Part shown: positions 11,756-23,256 of the stretch, in pieces
How positions within the stretch are numbered: the first letter of the stretch is position 1
How the letters are laid out: every line of letters starts with the position of its first letter
Assembly: GCA_016617855.1 (NCBI GenBank)
Contig: JAECUM010003703.1
Coordinates: 82,017 to 146,016, forward strand
Direction: 5' to 3'
DNA length: 64,000 bases
Source of the DNA: Megalonaias nervosa
Taxonomy: Eukaryota; Mollusca; Bivalvia; Unionida; Unionidae
Program-made: the position numbers and the translations under genes
The notes under the pieces: generated by a model
Databases searched by the model: none
What the model was told of the DNA's origin: nothing
What the model saw: the letters and a program-made list of their open reading frames with translations, nothing else

Positions 11756-11998
11756 GTAAGTGAAATCTGGTACATGCAAAATCTGGTACATATGAAATCT
11801 GGTACATTTGGTGTTAACATATTATAACATCACTTTTAATTTATTTGGAGTGCTGATATCTTAAAATGCTTAGTCAACATTTTGTTGTGCTTGCATAATC
11901 AAATCCCCTCCCGTCTTAGTGGAAGCACAAGGTAGTGATCACTCTGTGTTGTGGAATTAACTATTATCCTTGATGCTTTTCAGCATCTTTTATTGTCA

Positions 11999-12343
11999 AG
12001 CTCACCTTTAGGGTAGCTTGATACAGTGATCTCTTTGGCCAAGCTTACCTTGGTGGAAGTTCAATATAGATATCTCTGTGGTTAGGCTTATCTAGATGAA
12101 AGTTTGATATAGTGATCTTTTTGGCTTAGCTCACCTTGCTGGAAGCTTGATATAGTGATCTCTCCGGCTAAGCTTACCTTGGTGAAAGCTTGATATAGTG
12201 ATCATGGTTTCTGAGTTTGCCTTGGTGGAAGCTTGGCATAGCAATCTCTGAGACTTAGTTCACCTTGGTGGAAGCTTGATATAGTGATCTCAGTGGCTAA
12301 GTTCACCTTGGCGGAAGCTCATCATAATGATCTCTGTGGTTAT
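11999..12343. repeat. 43-bp tandem array, 8 copies
   Basis: The unit runs through ctcaccttggtggaagcttg then atatagtgatctctgtggctaag. Eight copies, moderately diverged. Both flanks (about 11960 and 12355) share ttatcct...atgcttttcagcatct, and the right flank continues into a cacttt-gaca-gtgtacat segment that also occurs at about 21290-21420. I recognise this type of repeat from mollusc genomes. Confidence 0.9.
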
Positions 12344-12461
12344 TCAAGTACTTGTTATCCTCCATGCTTTTCAGCATCTCGTCAATATCACCTTCGTGGA
12401 GGCTCAATGTAGTGATCACTTTGACATCTTTGTACATAGTCTTCCATATGTGATTCGGGGC

Positions 12462-12570
12462 CCTGGGTGGCCTAGTGGTCTATGGCACTTTGCAGATCAC
12501 AAACATCTGAGCTCTCTGACTGCTTTGAAAGTACGTGTTATCCGCCATGCCTTTCTGCATCTCTCATGTC
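12462..12570 (+). repeat. Possible tRNA-like SINE head
   Basis: gccctgggtggcctagtggt resembles a tRNA-derived A box, but no convincing B box follows. Weak. Confidence 0.25.
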
Positions 12571-12975
12571 AATCTCACCTTGGTGGAAACTCGACATCGT
12601 GATCACTTTAACAGCGGTGTACATGTGTCCATCCTTCACTGTTCAAGTGGGTTTTTTTTACTTTGCTAACTAAAAAGGTAGGCTTGTTTTAGGAGATAAA
12701 GGAAAGCTTCCAGATAAGCTTTCTTCAGCACTCATTTGCAAACCAATGCAGCCAGCCCATTTTCCATAGCTTTTATTCCCAGACAGTTATGCATGTAAAT
12801 AAATGTACTCTTCTTTCCATAAATTCACAATATATATTTCCAACGTGTGCCAGTACTTATGTAATATATAGTTTGTACTATCTATCAGTTTATATCAATG
12901 TATCTAGCAACCTACCTATCTCAATCTTTAGGGAATAATACCATGTACACTTAACATATATACATTTTTATACAG

Positions 12976-13063
12976 GCCTATCCAGGAAAGGAGAAAGGCT
13001 CTCCAAGAAAACATGAAAGAGATTAAAAACAGAGTCATGTTCTCAGAAATGGAACACATTAAG
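12976..13063 (+). CDS. LIG3: LIG3 exon 5: adenylation domain
   Basis: 88 bases; the first completes a lysine codon, then 29 codons read PIQERRKALQENMKEIKNRV and MFSEMEHIK, matching the LIG3 segment between motifs III and IV (ERRKFL... RIMFSEM in vertebrates). Acceptor acag|gcc at 12972-12975, donor aag|gtaggt at 13064, phase 0. Confidence 0.94.
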
Positions 13064-13118
13064 GTAGGTTATATTCCCAAGAAACTATGAGCAAGTTGTT
13101 GGTCTAGATTTATACATA

Positions 13119-13356
13119 CAGGTGATGCTCAATTTACGCCAATTCGATTTACATACCTTCCTTGTAAGACCATTTATAATAAGAAAATAACTTTCAATTT
13201 GTACCACTGTGCTCATTTTATGCCATTTCTGGCACTATGTGCCGTGAGTTGCGTGCAGGTCATATGCATGTGTTTACATTACTTTTCAATTTACTCCAAT
13301 TTCAGTTTATGCCAGATCCTCAGGAACACATCTGTGGCATAAATCAAGCATCACCT
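13119..13356. mobile_element. MITE with caggtgatgct ends, copy 1
   Basis: Left end caggtgatgctcaatttac, right end ataaatcaagcatcaccta, with TA at both flanks. About 240 bp, no coding sequence. A second copy, in opposite orientation, is at 39674-39880. Confidence 0.7.
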
Positions 13357-13588
13357 ATATGACTGTCCATGGCATTTGATGTTTTTGTTCATTTAGGACT
13401 GACCACTTGTCATGTGCACACTATTTTCTAAATCTTGAAAGTCACCACTTTTAAGCTGGCCTGTCAGAAGTACAGACTCTTAAACTGGCGATTTTAACAT
13501 TTGCATTTGATTTGTGTTCAGTATTTTTTTTTCTGCATCTTTAATTCTATTCAAACTCCATTCATTGTATTTCTTTTTCAAATACATT

Positions 13589-14215
13589 CCCTGATCACAT
13601 TAAGGTTAGGGATATAGCCTGCTACCTCCTGAATCCATCCCTAATAAAAAGATGAAAATTTTTCTTTTCTAACTGTCTCATCTAGACAGGTTAATAACTA
13701 TTATTTATTGTTTCCAATTGCCACCACCAGGTGTTTCTGGTTTTTAAGCTTTACCTCCTTACAACAATATCATATGAGACACCTACCATGAATCCAAAGC
13801 AAAATTTGTAGTTAATTCAAACCAACCATACAGAATTTTGGATTTATTTTGATTAATATTCATTCCTAAAGAGGTGGTAAATATTTTTCGAATTTTGAAA
13901 TTATTTTGTGAAAATTTTACACTTTCTCAGACCAGGCAAATTTTAGATCACATGGTACAACATGCTATCATTGATGCATGGTGCTATTCAGTTTCATGCA
14001 CACTGCCTATTGTATGCTCACCCAGTTAGTAATGGTGTTGTTTTTGCAACTTATTCATATGCTGCATCATTAATTTATTCATTTTTGTTGTTTTTTGTTT
14101 TATCTTGCAATTTCAGTCAAACCTGTTGATGAAGTGTAGTAAATGCAACAAGTTCAAGGCTAAGGAAGACATGCATGAATCACGCTTTGAGTGTAACTTG
14201 CATGTGCATAACTTG
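13589..14215 (+). mobile_element. DIRS retrotransposon, truncated left-end fragment
   Basis: Begins cctgatcacatta and follows the terminal repeat of the DIRS element at 53049-60400 (shared cctcctgaatcca, gatgaaaat). At 14129 it reaches ATG and KCSKCNKFKAKEDMHES, matching the cysteine-rich start of the gag-like frame at 53574 of the larger copy. Distances from element start to that ATG agree (540 and 525 bases). The rest of the element is missing. Confidence 0.75.
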
Positions 14216-14599
14216 TAAACAGAATATTTCAATAGCAATCTTTTGTCTGTGATTATATGTTGTAAATAGACTGTTCACATTACATTAGAGTTCAGAACAT
14301 TCTAGTCCCAGTCTTGTTTACAATTAGATTGGAATTTTCCAAAGGAATGATTCACATGTAGGTCAAGTGAAAATGTGTATAAATAGGGATTTGATAAATA
14401 ATTCCTGGTTTATGCCAGTCTGAGGGAATCCATTTATGATCAGAATTTAAAGTTGTGTGCAAATTTAATTTGAGAAGAATTATTTATTTGAAATATTGGA
14501 ATTGCTGAAATGCTCAAGACATTCACTTTGGGAATGATACAGCTCATTCAGTTTTGGTACTAATACATTTCTTTGGATTTTTGTGAACTCATTAAAAGA

Positions 14600-15560
14600 C
14601 TGTCTGGATTGCATCATTGCTTCTTCCCCAAAGGAAGAAAATTCATCAGGAATCAAGCAATTCAGAACAATATCCTTGTTAAACATGGAAAAGAAGACTT
14701 TCCTGGCTGTCCATGCCCAGTGTCTGATGACATACATGATTGAGAATGAGTACATCGATACTTCAGTTGAGAAAGGTGGAATTCCAGAAGTACCTGGTTG
14801 CCTTGAGCACACAAGTGTCTTGACTAAGACAATCCAGGGTGCCAAGGAAAACAAAGGTGATTTGATAGTGTTGTGATTAGACTTTGCTAACACATATGTT
14901 AGCATTCATATAACTTGGTGAACCTGACTTGAGAGAAATACCATGTACCAGAGAAGTTCAGGGACATGCTTCAAAACTACCTTGATAACTTCAAAATGTA
15001 CTTCACCATGTCAGACTAAACAACAGCATGACAGGGATTAGAAGTTGGCATCATAGTGGAATGTATTTTGGTGGCAATGTTTTCAACTTCAATGAATCTT
15101 CTTGTAAAGTCAGCAGAGAAGGTGAGTCAGGGACCAATTGTGTCATCTGGAGTTCAGCAGCATCTTACAAGGGCCTTCATTAATGCTGTGTCAGTTAAAT
15201 CCATGTCTGTACCAGAAGGTAGATGGTGTTCGAAAATCTTGGAGATCTAAGTGGGGCAGGATGAAATTCAAGTCATGTAAGTCAAGAAGTCTAGTTCTGA
15301 AAAAAGGGATGATGCAAATAGATATAGGTTCAGAATGGGAGAGGAAGTGGTACCAACACTGAGTGAGTGACCAATTAAGAGCCTTGACAGGTGCATTAAG
15401 GACCCCATGAATGACAGTGAGGGTGTGGAAGACATGAAGTGACAAGCCTAAGCCTGGATGCAAGCCATAGAAAAATGTGGGCTACCTGGGAAGTACAATG
15501 ACTGGCACTACCAACATGGTATTCTACCAAGAATCCTTTGGCCACTTCTAGTAAAGTGAA
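14600..15560 (+). mobile_element. LINE (non-LTR retrotransposon) reverse transcriptase remnant
   Basis: Successive frames encode recognisable pieces of one RT: SSPKEENSSGIKQFRTISLL, EYIDTSVEKGGIPEVPG, CLEHTSVL, FRDMLQNYLDNFKMYFT, MNLLVKSAEKVSQGP, SVPEGRW, IEKCGLPGKY and QHGILPRILWPLLVK. The catalytic FxDD-like position reads AFINAV, so both aspartates are gone. Frameshifts and stops are frequent. The clade cannot be assigned with confidence. It follows the DIRS fragment directly. Confidence 0.8.
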
Positions 15561-16187
15561 TTTGTTATGAGCAACCTCTGCTATGAGCAACTACCTGTCA
15601 TTTCCAACCACAATTGTAATGTACAGATCAATTTTATTATATAAATGTTCAGTTGTGATCGACCACCTGCTGAACATGACTAGGGAACACCATGTCTTGG
15701 CAAAATATGCATTTTGACACTGCTATGAATGACTGCATCGCAAAAATGGGGATAAACTCCACCGACCTTTATTTAATCCCTGTAACAATGACCACTTATA
15801 CCATGCTAAAAAAAAACGATAGGCTGGCTACTGATATCTAAAATTTTGTAGGTATGCGTATAGTGTTTTATAGTTGCTATTGTAAACCAGGCTAAAGTAC
15901 ATGTAGATTATTCCTGTACTTAGCCTGGTTCCTGGTCTTATCGTAGCTAGTGCCCATATGTTTGAGTAGGACCCAGTATCTCTATGAATGACTGTTTATG
16001 TCAGTGTAAATTAAGATATTGTGAATGCATTTTTATTTTTATGGGTATCATTATTTAGGATTTATAAAAAGTAAAGTGTGACCTCGCTATAGCACGATGA
16101 TTGGGATCTGTAGAACTCGACCATGTTGCGTACCGGACCCTGTGTGATGATCAACCAAGTCAGCTGAAGGAAATGATGCATGCACCC

Positions 16188-16298
<111 letters not shown>

Positions 16299-17272
16299 AA
16301 AAACACATGCTTTTGACTCAATGAAGATGAAACTAGTCTGAAATACACTTGTATATTGATAACTTACATTTGGGTAGTACAATCCATAATGTGTTAATTA
16401 CTATACATGTATATATAAAAAAAATGAATTCGAGTATAGATCACATAAAATTCATGTATAAGTCACATCCCATTAGAAAACACAAATAACATAAAAAATG
16501 ATAATGCCCATTTGATCTATATCCCATTGTCAATAAACATATGTCACTAAACAATTCACTACTATATTGTCACCAGTAGCATGTGGCTAGAGTTGTTCAC
16601 ATGCTACATGTACATGTACTTAAATTGGTATGGATTTTGATCACCTGGAGACAGCTATCATCTTGCCAAGGCTACCTAGGGAAATGAAAACGTGAACAAA
16701 TTATAAAGTTTAATAAACATCTTTCAACCAACTTGACAGCCATATATCTATGGTTTCAAAATACTGGAAATTTAATTTGCATTTTATGCCACCATTGGTC
16801 ATAAGCATAAACTTTTTTCCTGCAAAAACAAAACTTTTGTGGCACAATAAACGTGTTCCAGTCACTTTGGAAAATGCAACAATCCATCAGATTCCTTTGT
16901 TTTTATTTAAGTTTGGTGCTGACTTCCATTGATGGAAGTTGCTTTGATTTTATTGAAGATTGTAGTCAGCTTGCTTTGATGGAGGGTACATGTGTTGTTG
17001 AAGTCACTGCTAATGAACAACTTTGGAGGACCAACCAAATGTCCATTTGTTATTAATTTGTTCGTTTGCTTAGAATTTATACTGAAGGATCATTGCTTAA
17101 AATGTAATCATTTTTCTTTCTAGTTTCAGCAAAATTATTGTTTCATGGTACATTTTCAACAACAGAATTAGTCACCATTTAATTAATTGTAGCTATTCTT
17201 GTTCCTGCTTTCGAAGGTTGGTCGATTGAAGCTAGTCCAGTCGAATGACTATTTGAGTGCATCACAGCATAC

Positions 17273-18111
17273 AGTACTCATACATGCCAACCATAATGTT
17301 TTTGGCATAATCAATATGCTTTTTTTTTCACCAAATCACGCATTATGCTAGACTGTATATGGATTATGCCGTTTGGATAAATTAAAAAAAAAAATGAAGC
17401 AATAAAAAGTTGTTCTTGTCATTTTTATTATTATCTCATTAATTCCACTGATATAAATTTGAGAATATTCTTAAATAGGTGACTGCTGTGTGAGAATAGC
17501 TTAAAAGTACTTTCCTTATTTGCTATTTATAGCAACTCTATCTGACCAATTTCAAAGAAAGCACGTGAACTTTGCCTCACAGATTCATTTTATTGATAAG
17601 CTAGGGAAGTTGTGAACCAGTCTGTACTTTTAAAGAAAATGGTGCCAGATGTTAAGTGAAATGCTTTACGGTGTGAGTTGTGAATATTATAGGATGGAAA
17701 ATGTTAGACCTGATGGATCTTTTTAAACTTCAAAACATGTCAGATCAGAAAAAACGACGAATCAACATGCTTTACAAACTTTAAAAGAAGTATATGAGAG
17801 TAATGTAATCACGATCATTTAGCAAAATTTACACATGTAGAATAGTTTAGAGTGCTGAATATAAATAATTTTTTAGTATATTTTGTGCTTGTATTCTGGT
17901 TCAAATCCATATGGATTTTGCCCTTTGTGACAAGAATTTTGACCAGCTGCAGAAATGGGTTAGTAGTAAAAATGTATCTTGTTTATACATGCTGTAATTC
18001 TGACATGTAATATAGATATTACATTTTTATGCACCAAATTATACATTTTTGGCACTTAAAATAGCAATAATTATGCTTATACCTCTTGGGGGGTTGGCAT
18101 GTATGAGTACT
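17273..18111. mobile_element. Non-autonomous TIR DNA transposon, 839 bp
   Basis: agtactcatacatgccaacc at 17273-17292 and its perfect reverse complement at 18092-18111 form 20-bp terminal inverted repeats. The interior is AT-rich with no open frame longer than a few dozen codons. Superfamily not determined; no clear target-site duplication. Confidence 0.75.
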
Positions 18112-18779
18112 CAGGCCAGATGATCATAATTAGATTATGATATACCAGTGCACTGTGAAGATTGTTTGTCAGTATGAACAAAGGATTTGTTTATATGACA
18201 ATAGATAAATTCCAGGTCATTTTACATCCAAGTTTGAGGCTTCCTTTCATGGTGCCTTTGAATTTCTCCACTCCATACCCAAGACTGTATACCCAAGTTT
18301 AAGCAGCTAACAATGTTGTCACAAAAAAAATAATTCCCAGATGGCATATTTAGTTGCCAATAAGGAAAAAAGCCTGGCAATTTGCAACATTGACCAAGCA
18401 CAGTAAACTTTTTACATGTTATTTCATACTTTAAGGAAGATAAAAATATTTTTCATGTAGGAGAGAAATACATGTATGTGAAATTTCAGGAGCTATGCCA
18501 CAGTCATCTTATATTAGAATTCATATGCGATTTCTTTCTTAAAATGATAATAAACTTTCTACACGTTATTTTTCATACTGTTAAGAAAAATTGGGGGGTG
18601 GGTATATTAGGAGCCATTCCATGATCATGTTATATCTGAATTTGTGTGATAATGGAGCATGCTATAGCAGGGTCACACTGTAATATTTTTATCAGTACTT
18701 AAATTTATGGATTCAGGAAGGATGTCCACTGCCACTTTGGAAGAATTATTGTGTATTTGGACATGAAATTTGTGGTTAA

Positions 18780-19213
18780 TGCAGCCATGAAATCAAGAAG
18801 AATTTATACTCCATGAAATATAGAAGAATTTACTGTATTCAAGGAATCTTAGAACAAAAATTGATGCTCAGAAAAAAAAATGAATTTATAGTACTTGGAG
18901 GGATCTTACAACAAAAATTGATACTCCATGAAAAATAGTGAACGTTATATTATTCAGGGGACCTTACAATGAAAATTGATGCCCCATGAAAAATGGTGAA
19001 TTTACAGTACTCATGTTATCTTACAAGAAAAATTGATACCCCATGAAAAATGGTGAATTTGCAGTACTTGGGGGGGGGGGGCCTTACTACAAATATTGAT
19101 GCTCCATGAAAAATAGTGACTTATATTATTCAGGAGATTGTACAGGGGCTGTTACAACAAAAGTTGATACCCCATGAAAAATGGTGAATTGACAGTACTC
19201 ATGGGATCTTACA
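18780..19213. repeat. Tandem array, 57-69-bp period, about 7 copies
   Basis: Each unit has a cttacaacaaaaattgata block (about 18847, 18905, 18962, 19019, 19082, 19151), ccccatgaaaaatggtgaat and acagtactca. A g-run interrupts one copy. The array ends 18 bases before exon 6. Confidence 0.9.
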
Positions 19214-19230
19214 ATAATTTTTTATTACAG

Positions 19231-19308
19231 AAAAAAGAACAGCTTGAAGACATGATGACACGTGTGTTCAAGGAAGGACTGGAGGGTCTGGTGCTTAAAG
19301 ATGTCAAT
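19231..19308 (+). CDS. LIG3: LIG3 exon 6: adenylation domain, motif IV
   Basis: 26 codons, phase 0 both ends. Reads KKEQLEDMMTRVFKEG then LEGLVLKDVN. EGLEGLVLKD is motif IV, whose Glu and Lys contact the nucleotide and metal. Acceptor tattacag|aaa at 19223-19230, donor aat|gtacgt at 19309. The acceptor lies next to a tandem array, so its branch point must lie inside or just beside repeat sequence. Confidence 0.95.
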
Positions 19309-20784
19309 GTACGTATGTAAATCCCTCCATTCATGTGATAATTTAGGAAACTATCCTGTGTTGATGTCTCACCAGCATTGGCAAATATTTTGAGAGTTTA
19401 AGCATGACTTTGTTGAGCTGGCTTTGGTATAAGTTCTGCATAGCAATGACTTTGGCCTTCAAGTGCGTATCCATCCATGCCTCAGTGCTAAGGCTTTTTT
19501 TCTGTCCTTTAATTTCAGTACCATTATATCCCACCCACTTTGGATTGGGATTATTATAACATCAGTATAAGTTTGTCCTGTGCTTGCTAAATGAGTGCCC
19601 TCAATGAATTTTGGGAGTAGGTCAAAGCCAGTTTCTTATTTATTTTAGAGTTTTGAGTCCAAGTTCAGTTTATAAGCTTAGGCAGCCTTGTAACTAAAGA
19701 ATTTTATATAGTGATGCCATATTTTTGGGTGTCACTACAGCACTGTGCTGAGAGCAGTTGCACTACAGATTTGATGCCCATCCCAGTTGACTTCCTATTT
19801 TGTCTGAGCTGAGCAGTTGAGTTCGTGTTCTAAAGATGCATTTTGATTGGACAAGCACCCAGGCTTTTCCCAGAAAGCCCGTATCTTACCCAGTAATATT
19901 GCAGCTACAAAAGCAAATGGAGAACATGTTGAAACAGTTTGCTCTGAAATATAACCCTCATCAATGTATCATCAAAAGTTTTTGTAAGAGTATGCAAGTG
20001 AGCGGCTTGTTCTGGAATATGGTAGAAATGACGATTGTCCCATTTTCTAAATAGTATGGCAGAAAATGGTAAGTATCAGGCACATCAGTATATATGATTG
20101 TAGATTGTATGTAATTGAGTCATTCAACTAGCCAAGGTGGTACAACAAATGCCAATATATACTTTTGTTTTCCCAAACCTGGACAAAAAAGATGAAGTGA
20201 CCTATACAGAGATATTGTTCTCAGACTTCTTAGTTAAAATGATTGTCATTGCAACATTACTTGAGTTCTAATTTTTATGATTTACATTCCTGTGTTTGTG
20301 TTTTTGGACTGCCTATAACAGAATTGAAAAATATTTTTTCACTTGGTAAACTGCCCCAAACTACTGAAAACTACCCCAAACTACCCCAAACAACTGAATA
20401 CTTGAACTTCCACAGAGGATAGTTTTTATAGGTTTTATCTTGAAGATGATACAATTCTCAGCTTGAGTTTTAGACTCTCAGTCAAAATTTACTTTTGGGA
20501 ACTAAAGTAATCTGTGAATAGGTGAGACCAAATGCCATGCTTAAATTCTAGCTTTCCATGTGTCATGATCTCCAGGCAGAGTTTTGCTTCATCAGTACAA
20601 GGTTAATTTTAGGCAATTAAAATTAATTTTGATATTGACATTCATATACTCATAAAAGTTTAAAAAGAAATAAGTAAGGCTTTCATTTTTCATCATTTCT
20701 TGATAGTAGTATACTTAGTGACTTCTCTATTCCTGATAAAGAAATAAATAATAGGTTGATATTTTTGTTGAGGTTATACAAATC

Positions 20785-21215
20785 AGATACACTAGGGTTT
20801 CATCAGCACTCTGTGTACAGGAGAGATACACTAGGGTTTCATCAGTTCTCTGTGTACAGGAGAGATACACTAGGGTTTCATCAGTTCTCTGTGTACAGGA
20901 GAGATACACTAGGGTTTCATCAGTTCTCTGTGTACAGGAGAGATACACTAGGGTTTCATCAGTTCTCTGTGTACAGGAGAGATACACTAGGGTTTCATCA
21001 GTTCTCTGTGTACAGGAGAGATACACTAGGGTTTCATCAGTTCTCTGTGTACAGGAGAGATACACTAGGGTTTCATCAGTTCTCTGTGTACAGGAGAGAT
21101 ACACTAGGGTTTCATCAGTTCTCTGTGTACAGGAGAGATACATTAGGGTTTCATCAGTTCTCTGTGTACAGGAGAGATACAGTAGGGTTTCATCATTGTT
21201 TTTTGTACAGGTGAG
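20785..21215. repeat. 39-bp minisatellite, about 11 copies
   Basis: The unit is agatacactagggtttcat then cagttctctgtgtacaggag. About nine central copies are identical by eye; the first and last two are diverged. Because 39 is a multiple of 3 and the unit has no stop in some frames, long open frames appear on both strands (RDTLGFHQFSVYR repeats on +, CTQRTDETLVYLS on -). No start context, no conservation signal, no splice logic supports either. Confidence 0.96.
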
Positions 21216-21289
21216 ACACCATGTTATGTAGAACGTGCCTTGCACTTGGAAGCTTGTTTCAGCATTTATTTTATCCTTAAGCCAGCATG

Positions 21290-21430
21290 TCTTGTTAAGG
21301 GTTTTGTCTCGTTTTTGTCAAGCCCATTTTGGCGGATGCTTAACATGGTTGTCACTTTGGCATCTGCATGTGTGTCTGTACATCCGTACATCTGCATGTC
21401 AGTCCATCTGTCTGCATATTTCACCATAGA
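21290..21430 (+). repeat. Partial copy of the 43-bp array family flank
   Basis: gtcaagcccattttggcgga followed by tgcttaacatggttgtcactttgg and a run of catccgtacatctg resembles the right flank of the array at 11999-12640. Confidence 0.5.
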
Positions 21431-21589
21431 TTAAGGTCAGTATTGAAGTATTTTAGATTAAGCTCAGTGTTAAAGTTTTGCATTTTCTAGCTAGTTAAAT
21501 GGCAGACTTTATAAAAAATTGTCTCTTTTGGATGTGCTTCATTAAATTGCTTCCACCAGCATGAACCAACTTCCTCAGTATGAACAGAA

Positions 21590-22640
21590 AGTCCTGTTGA
21601 TCTGGGGTTTTCATTGTTAGCTCTCAATGGTGCTGATCTGACCTCCAATGTGGCCACCATAGCTGGTTATATTTAAATAGGGTTTTCATCAAAAGACTTC
21701 ATTTTGACATCAAATATGGCAGCCATCTGTACAGTGCTGATCTGACAGCCAATATGGCCACCATGGCGGATATTTTGATAATCTTGTTATCAACTTTCCT
21801 TCGAAATGGAAAGTCATATCATCAGGATATTCACCAGAAGACTTCTTATGAGATGAGTTGATTACAAAAGCAGATGGTGCCAATCTGACCTCCAATATGG
21901 CTGGTGTGATGGTCATCATGTTATTAACCTCCAATATGGCTGCTGTGATGGTTATCATGTTATTAACCTCCAGTATGGCTGCTGTAATGGTCATCATATT
22001 ATTACTTCTCCATCTTGATAGCTGGTCATTATATTGATATGGGGTGTTCACCAAACAACTTTTTATGATGTCAGCTTAGTCCTAAATGAAAATGGTACAA
22101 ATCTGTATGCAGTTTGGCAGCCTTGACAGCCATCTAGAAAATTTTGTTATTGTTACTCCTAAACAGAAAAGGCATATCAACATGGAATTTTCACCAAAAG
22201 ACTTCTTATGATGTCAGGCTGATCCCAAACGAAAATAATGTCAATCTGACATCCAGTATGGCTACCATGGCACCAAATTGAAAACTTTGTCACTACACCT
22301 CCTTAATGGATTTTCATAATGACATGGGGTTTTTACCAAAGACTTACAATATCAAGTTGGTTCTAACTGAAAATGGTGCTGACATTAAATCCAGTATGGC
22401 TACTGTAATGGCAGCCTTGAAAATATTGTTATCGCTACTCCTTTTGAATGGATGGTCATATTGACATAGGGTTTTCATCAGAAGAGTTCTTATGATGTCT
22501 ACTAAATGAAGATAGCCAGTCTTACATCCAGCTTTAAAATCTTTTCAATGTTCAGAAATATCAGAGATGGTTTCAGTAATCCGCAGTTAGGAAGGCGAAA
22601 TGATCTTCAATTCACTAAAATTATTTTGGCCTGCTTGTCT
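21590..22640 (+). repeat. Approximately 145-bp dispersed array family, array 2, with tail
   Basis: Six or so diverged units (ccaatatggccaccatgg, ggggttttcaccaaaagact, cttcttatgatgtc blocks). The array ends in a segment with tcagagatggtttcagt, which also ends the arrays at 32440 and, less clearly, 33340. A 40-bp inner duplication (aacctccaatatggctgctg) is at 21890-21990. Confidence 0.85.
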
Positions 22641-22989
22641 GTGAATTCCAAAATATGTAGCTGTCACAGTCAACCAGCCATTCATTTGCATTGTTAATGT
22701 AAGATTCCATATTTCAAGATGACTAGGACTACTTGTTTGCATAGAATTCATCTCTGTCATAGTAACATTCCCGGGTGAATACAAACATATAGTAGTTATT
22801 GTTATCTTAAATATGCCTTTAAATTATTAACCTTCAGATTCTTCCGTTCTCGTAGCTATGTGCAGTTGTTAGCTGGTGGTGCTTTGTTGGAGAGATAGTG
22901 TGCAACAACAAATTATGATGCTGTCTAGAAATTGGAAGTGCTTCACATATTTGAAGGCGATAGCATTTTTGTAAGTGATTTGGTTTGAT

Positions 22990-23256
22990 TGGTGGGGTCA
23001 CACTATTTTATATTTTTTAACATGAAATCCATTACACACTATTTTTATATTTTTTAAAGTGAAATCCATTACAAACTCTGCTATAATAAAGTGAACTTTT
23101 TATGCTTTGAATCTAGAAACATTTCAAAATAAACAACATGTTGTTCATGAATATCACTGACTTTAAATTTAAAAAAGTGAACTTTTTATGCTTTGAATCT
23201 AGAAACATTTTAAAATAAACAACATGTTGTTCATGAATATCACTGACTTTAAATTA
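22990..23256. repeat. Two adjacent tandem duplications (43 bp and 86 bp)
   Basis: 22997-23080 repeats a cactatttt-tatattttttaa-gtgaaatccattac unit twice. 23088-23173 and 23174-23256 are two copies of an 86-bp unit starting aaagtgaactttttatgc, with two or three differences. Confidence 0.95.

Larger units (their letters stand above)
11756..12975 (+). other. Intron 4 (1.2 kb)
   Basis: Dominated by a 43-bp tandem array (11999-12343) and flanking sequence of the same family up to about 12640. The end, 12650-12975, is plain AT-rich sequence. Confidence 0.85.

Noticed and set aside
12327..12673. Two overlapping open frames of 63-91 codons
   Set aside because: They run through the 43-bp array family and its flank; nothing protein-like is conserved.
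14129..14215. Cysteine-rich KCSKCNKFKAKED segment as a LIG3 zinc-finger exon
   Set aside because: The same peptide type starts the gag-like frame of the DIRS element at 53574, at the same distance from the element's end. It is transposon sequence.
20785..21215. CRISPR-like array
   Set aside because: Units are contiguous with no unique spacers, and the DNA is clearly eukaryotic. The same holds for the arrays at 2341, 10718 and 11999.
20727..21245. Repeat proteins of 152 and 172 residues on opposite strands
   Set aside because: By-products of a 39-bp minisatellite with no stop in the unit; no other coding evidence.
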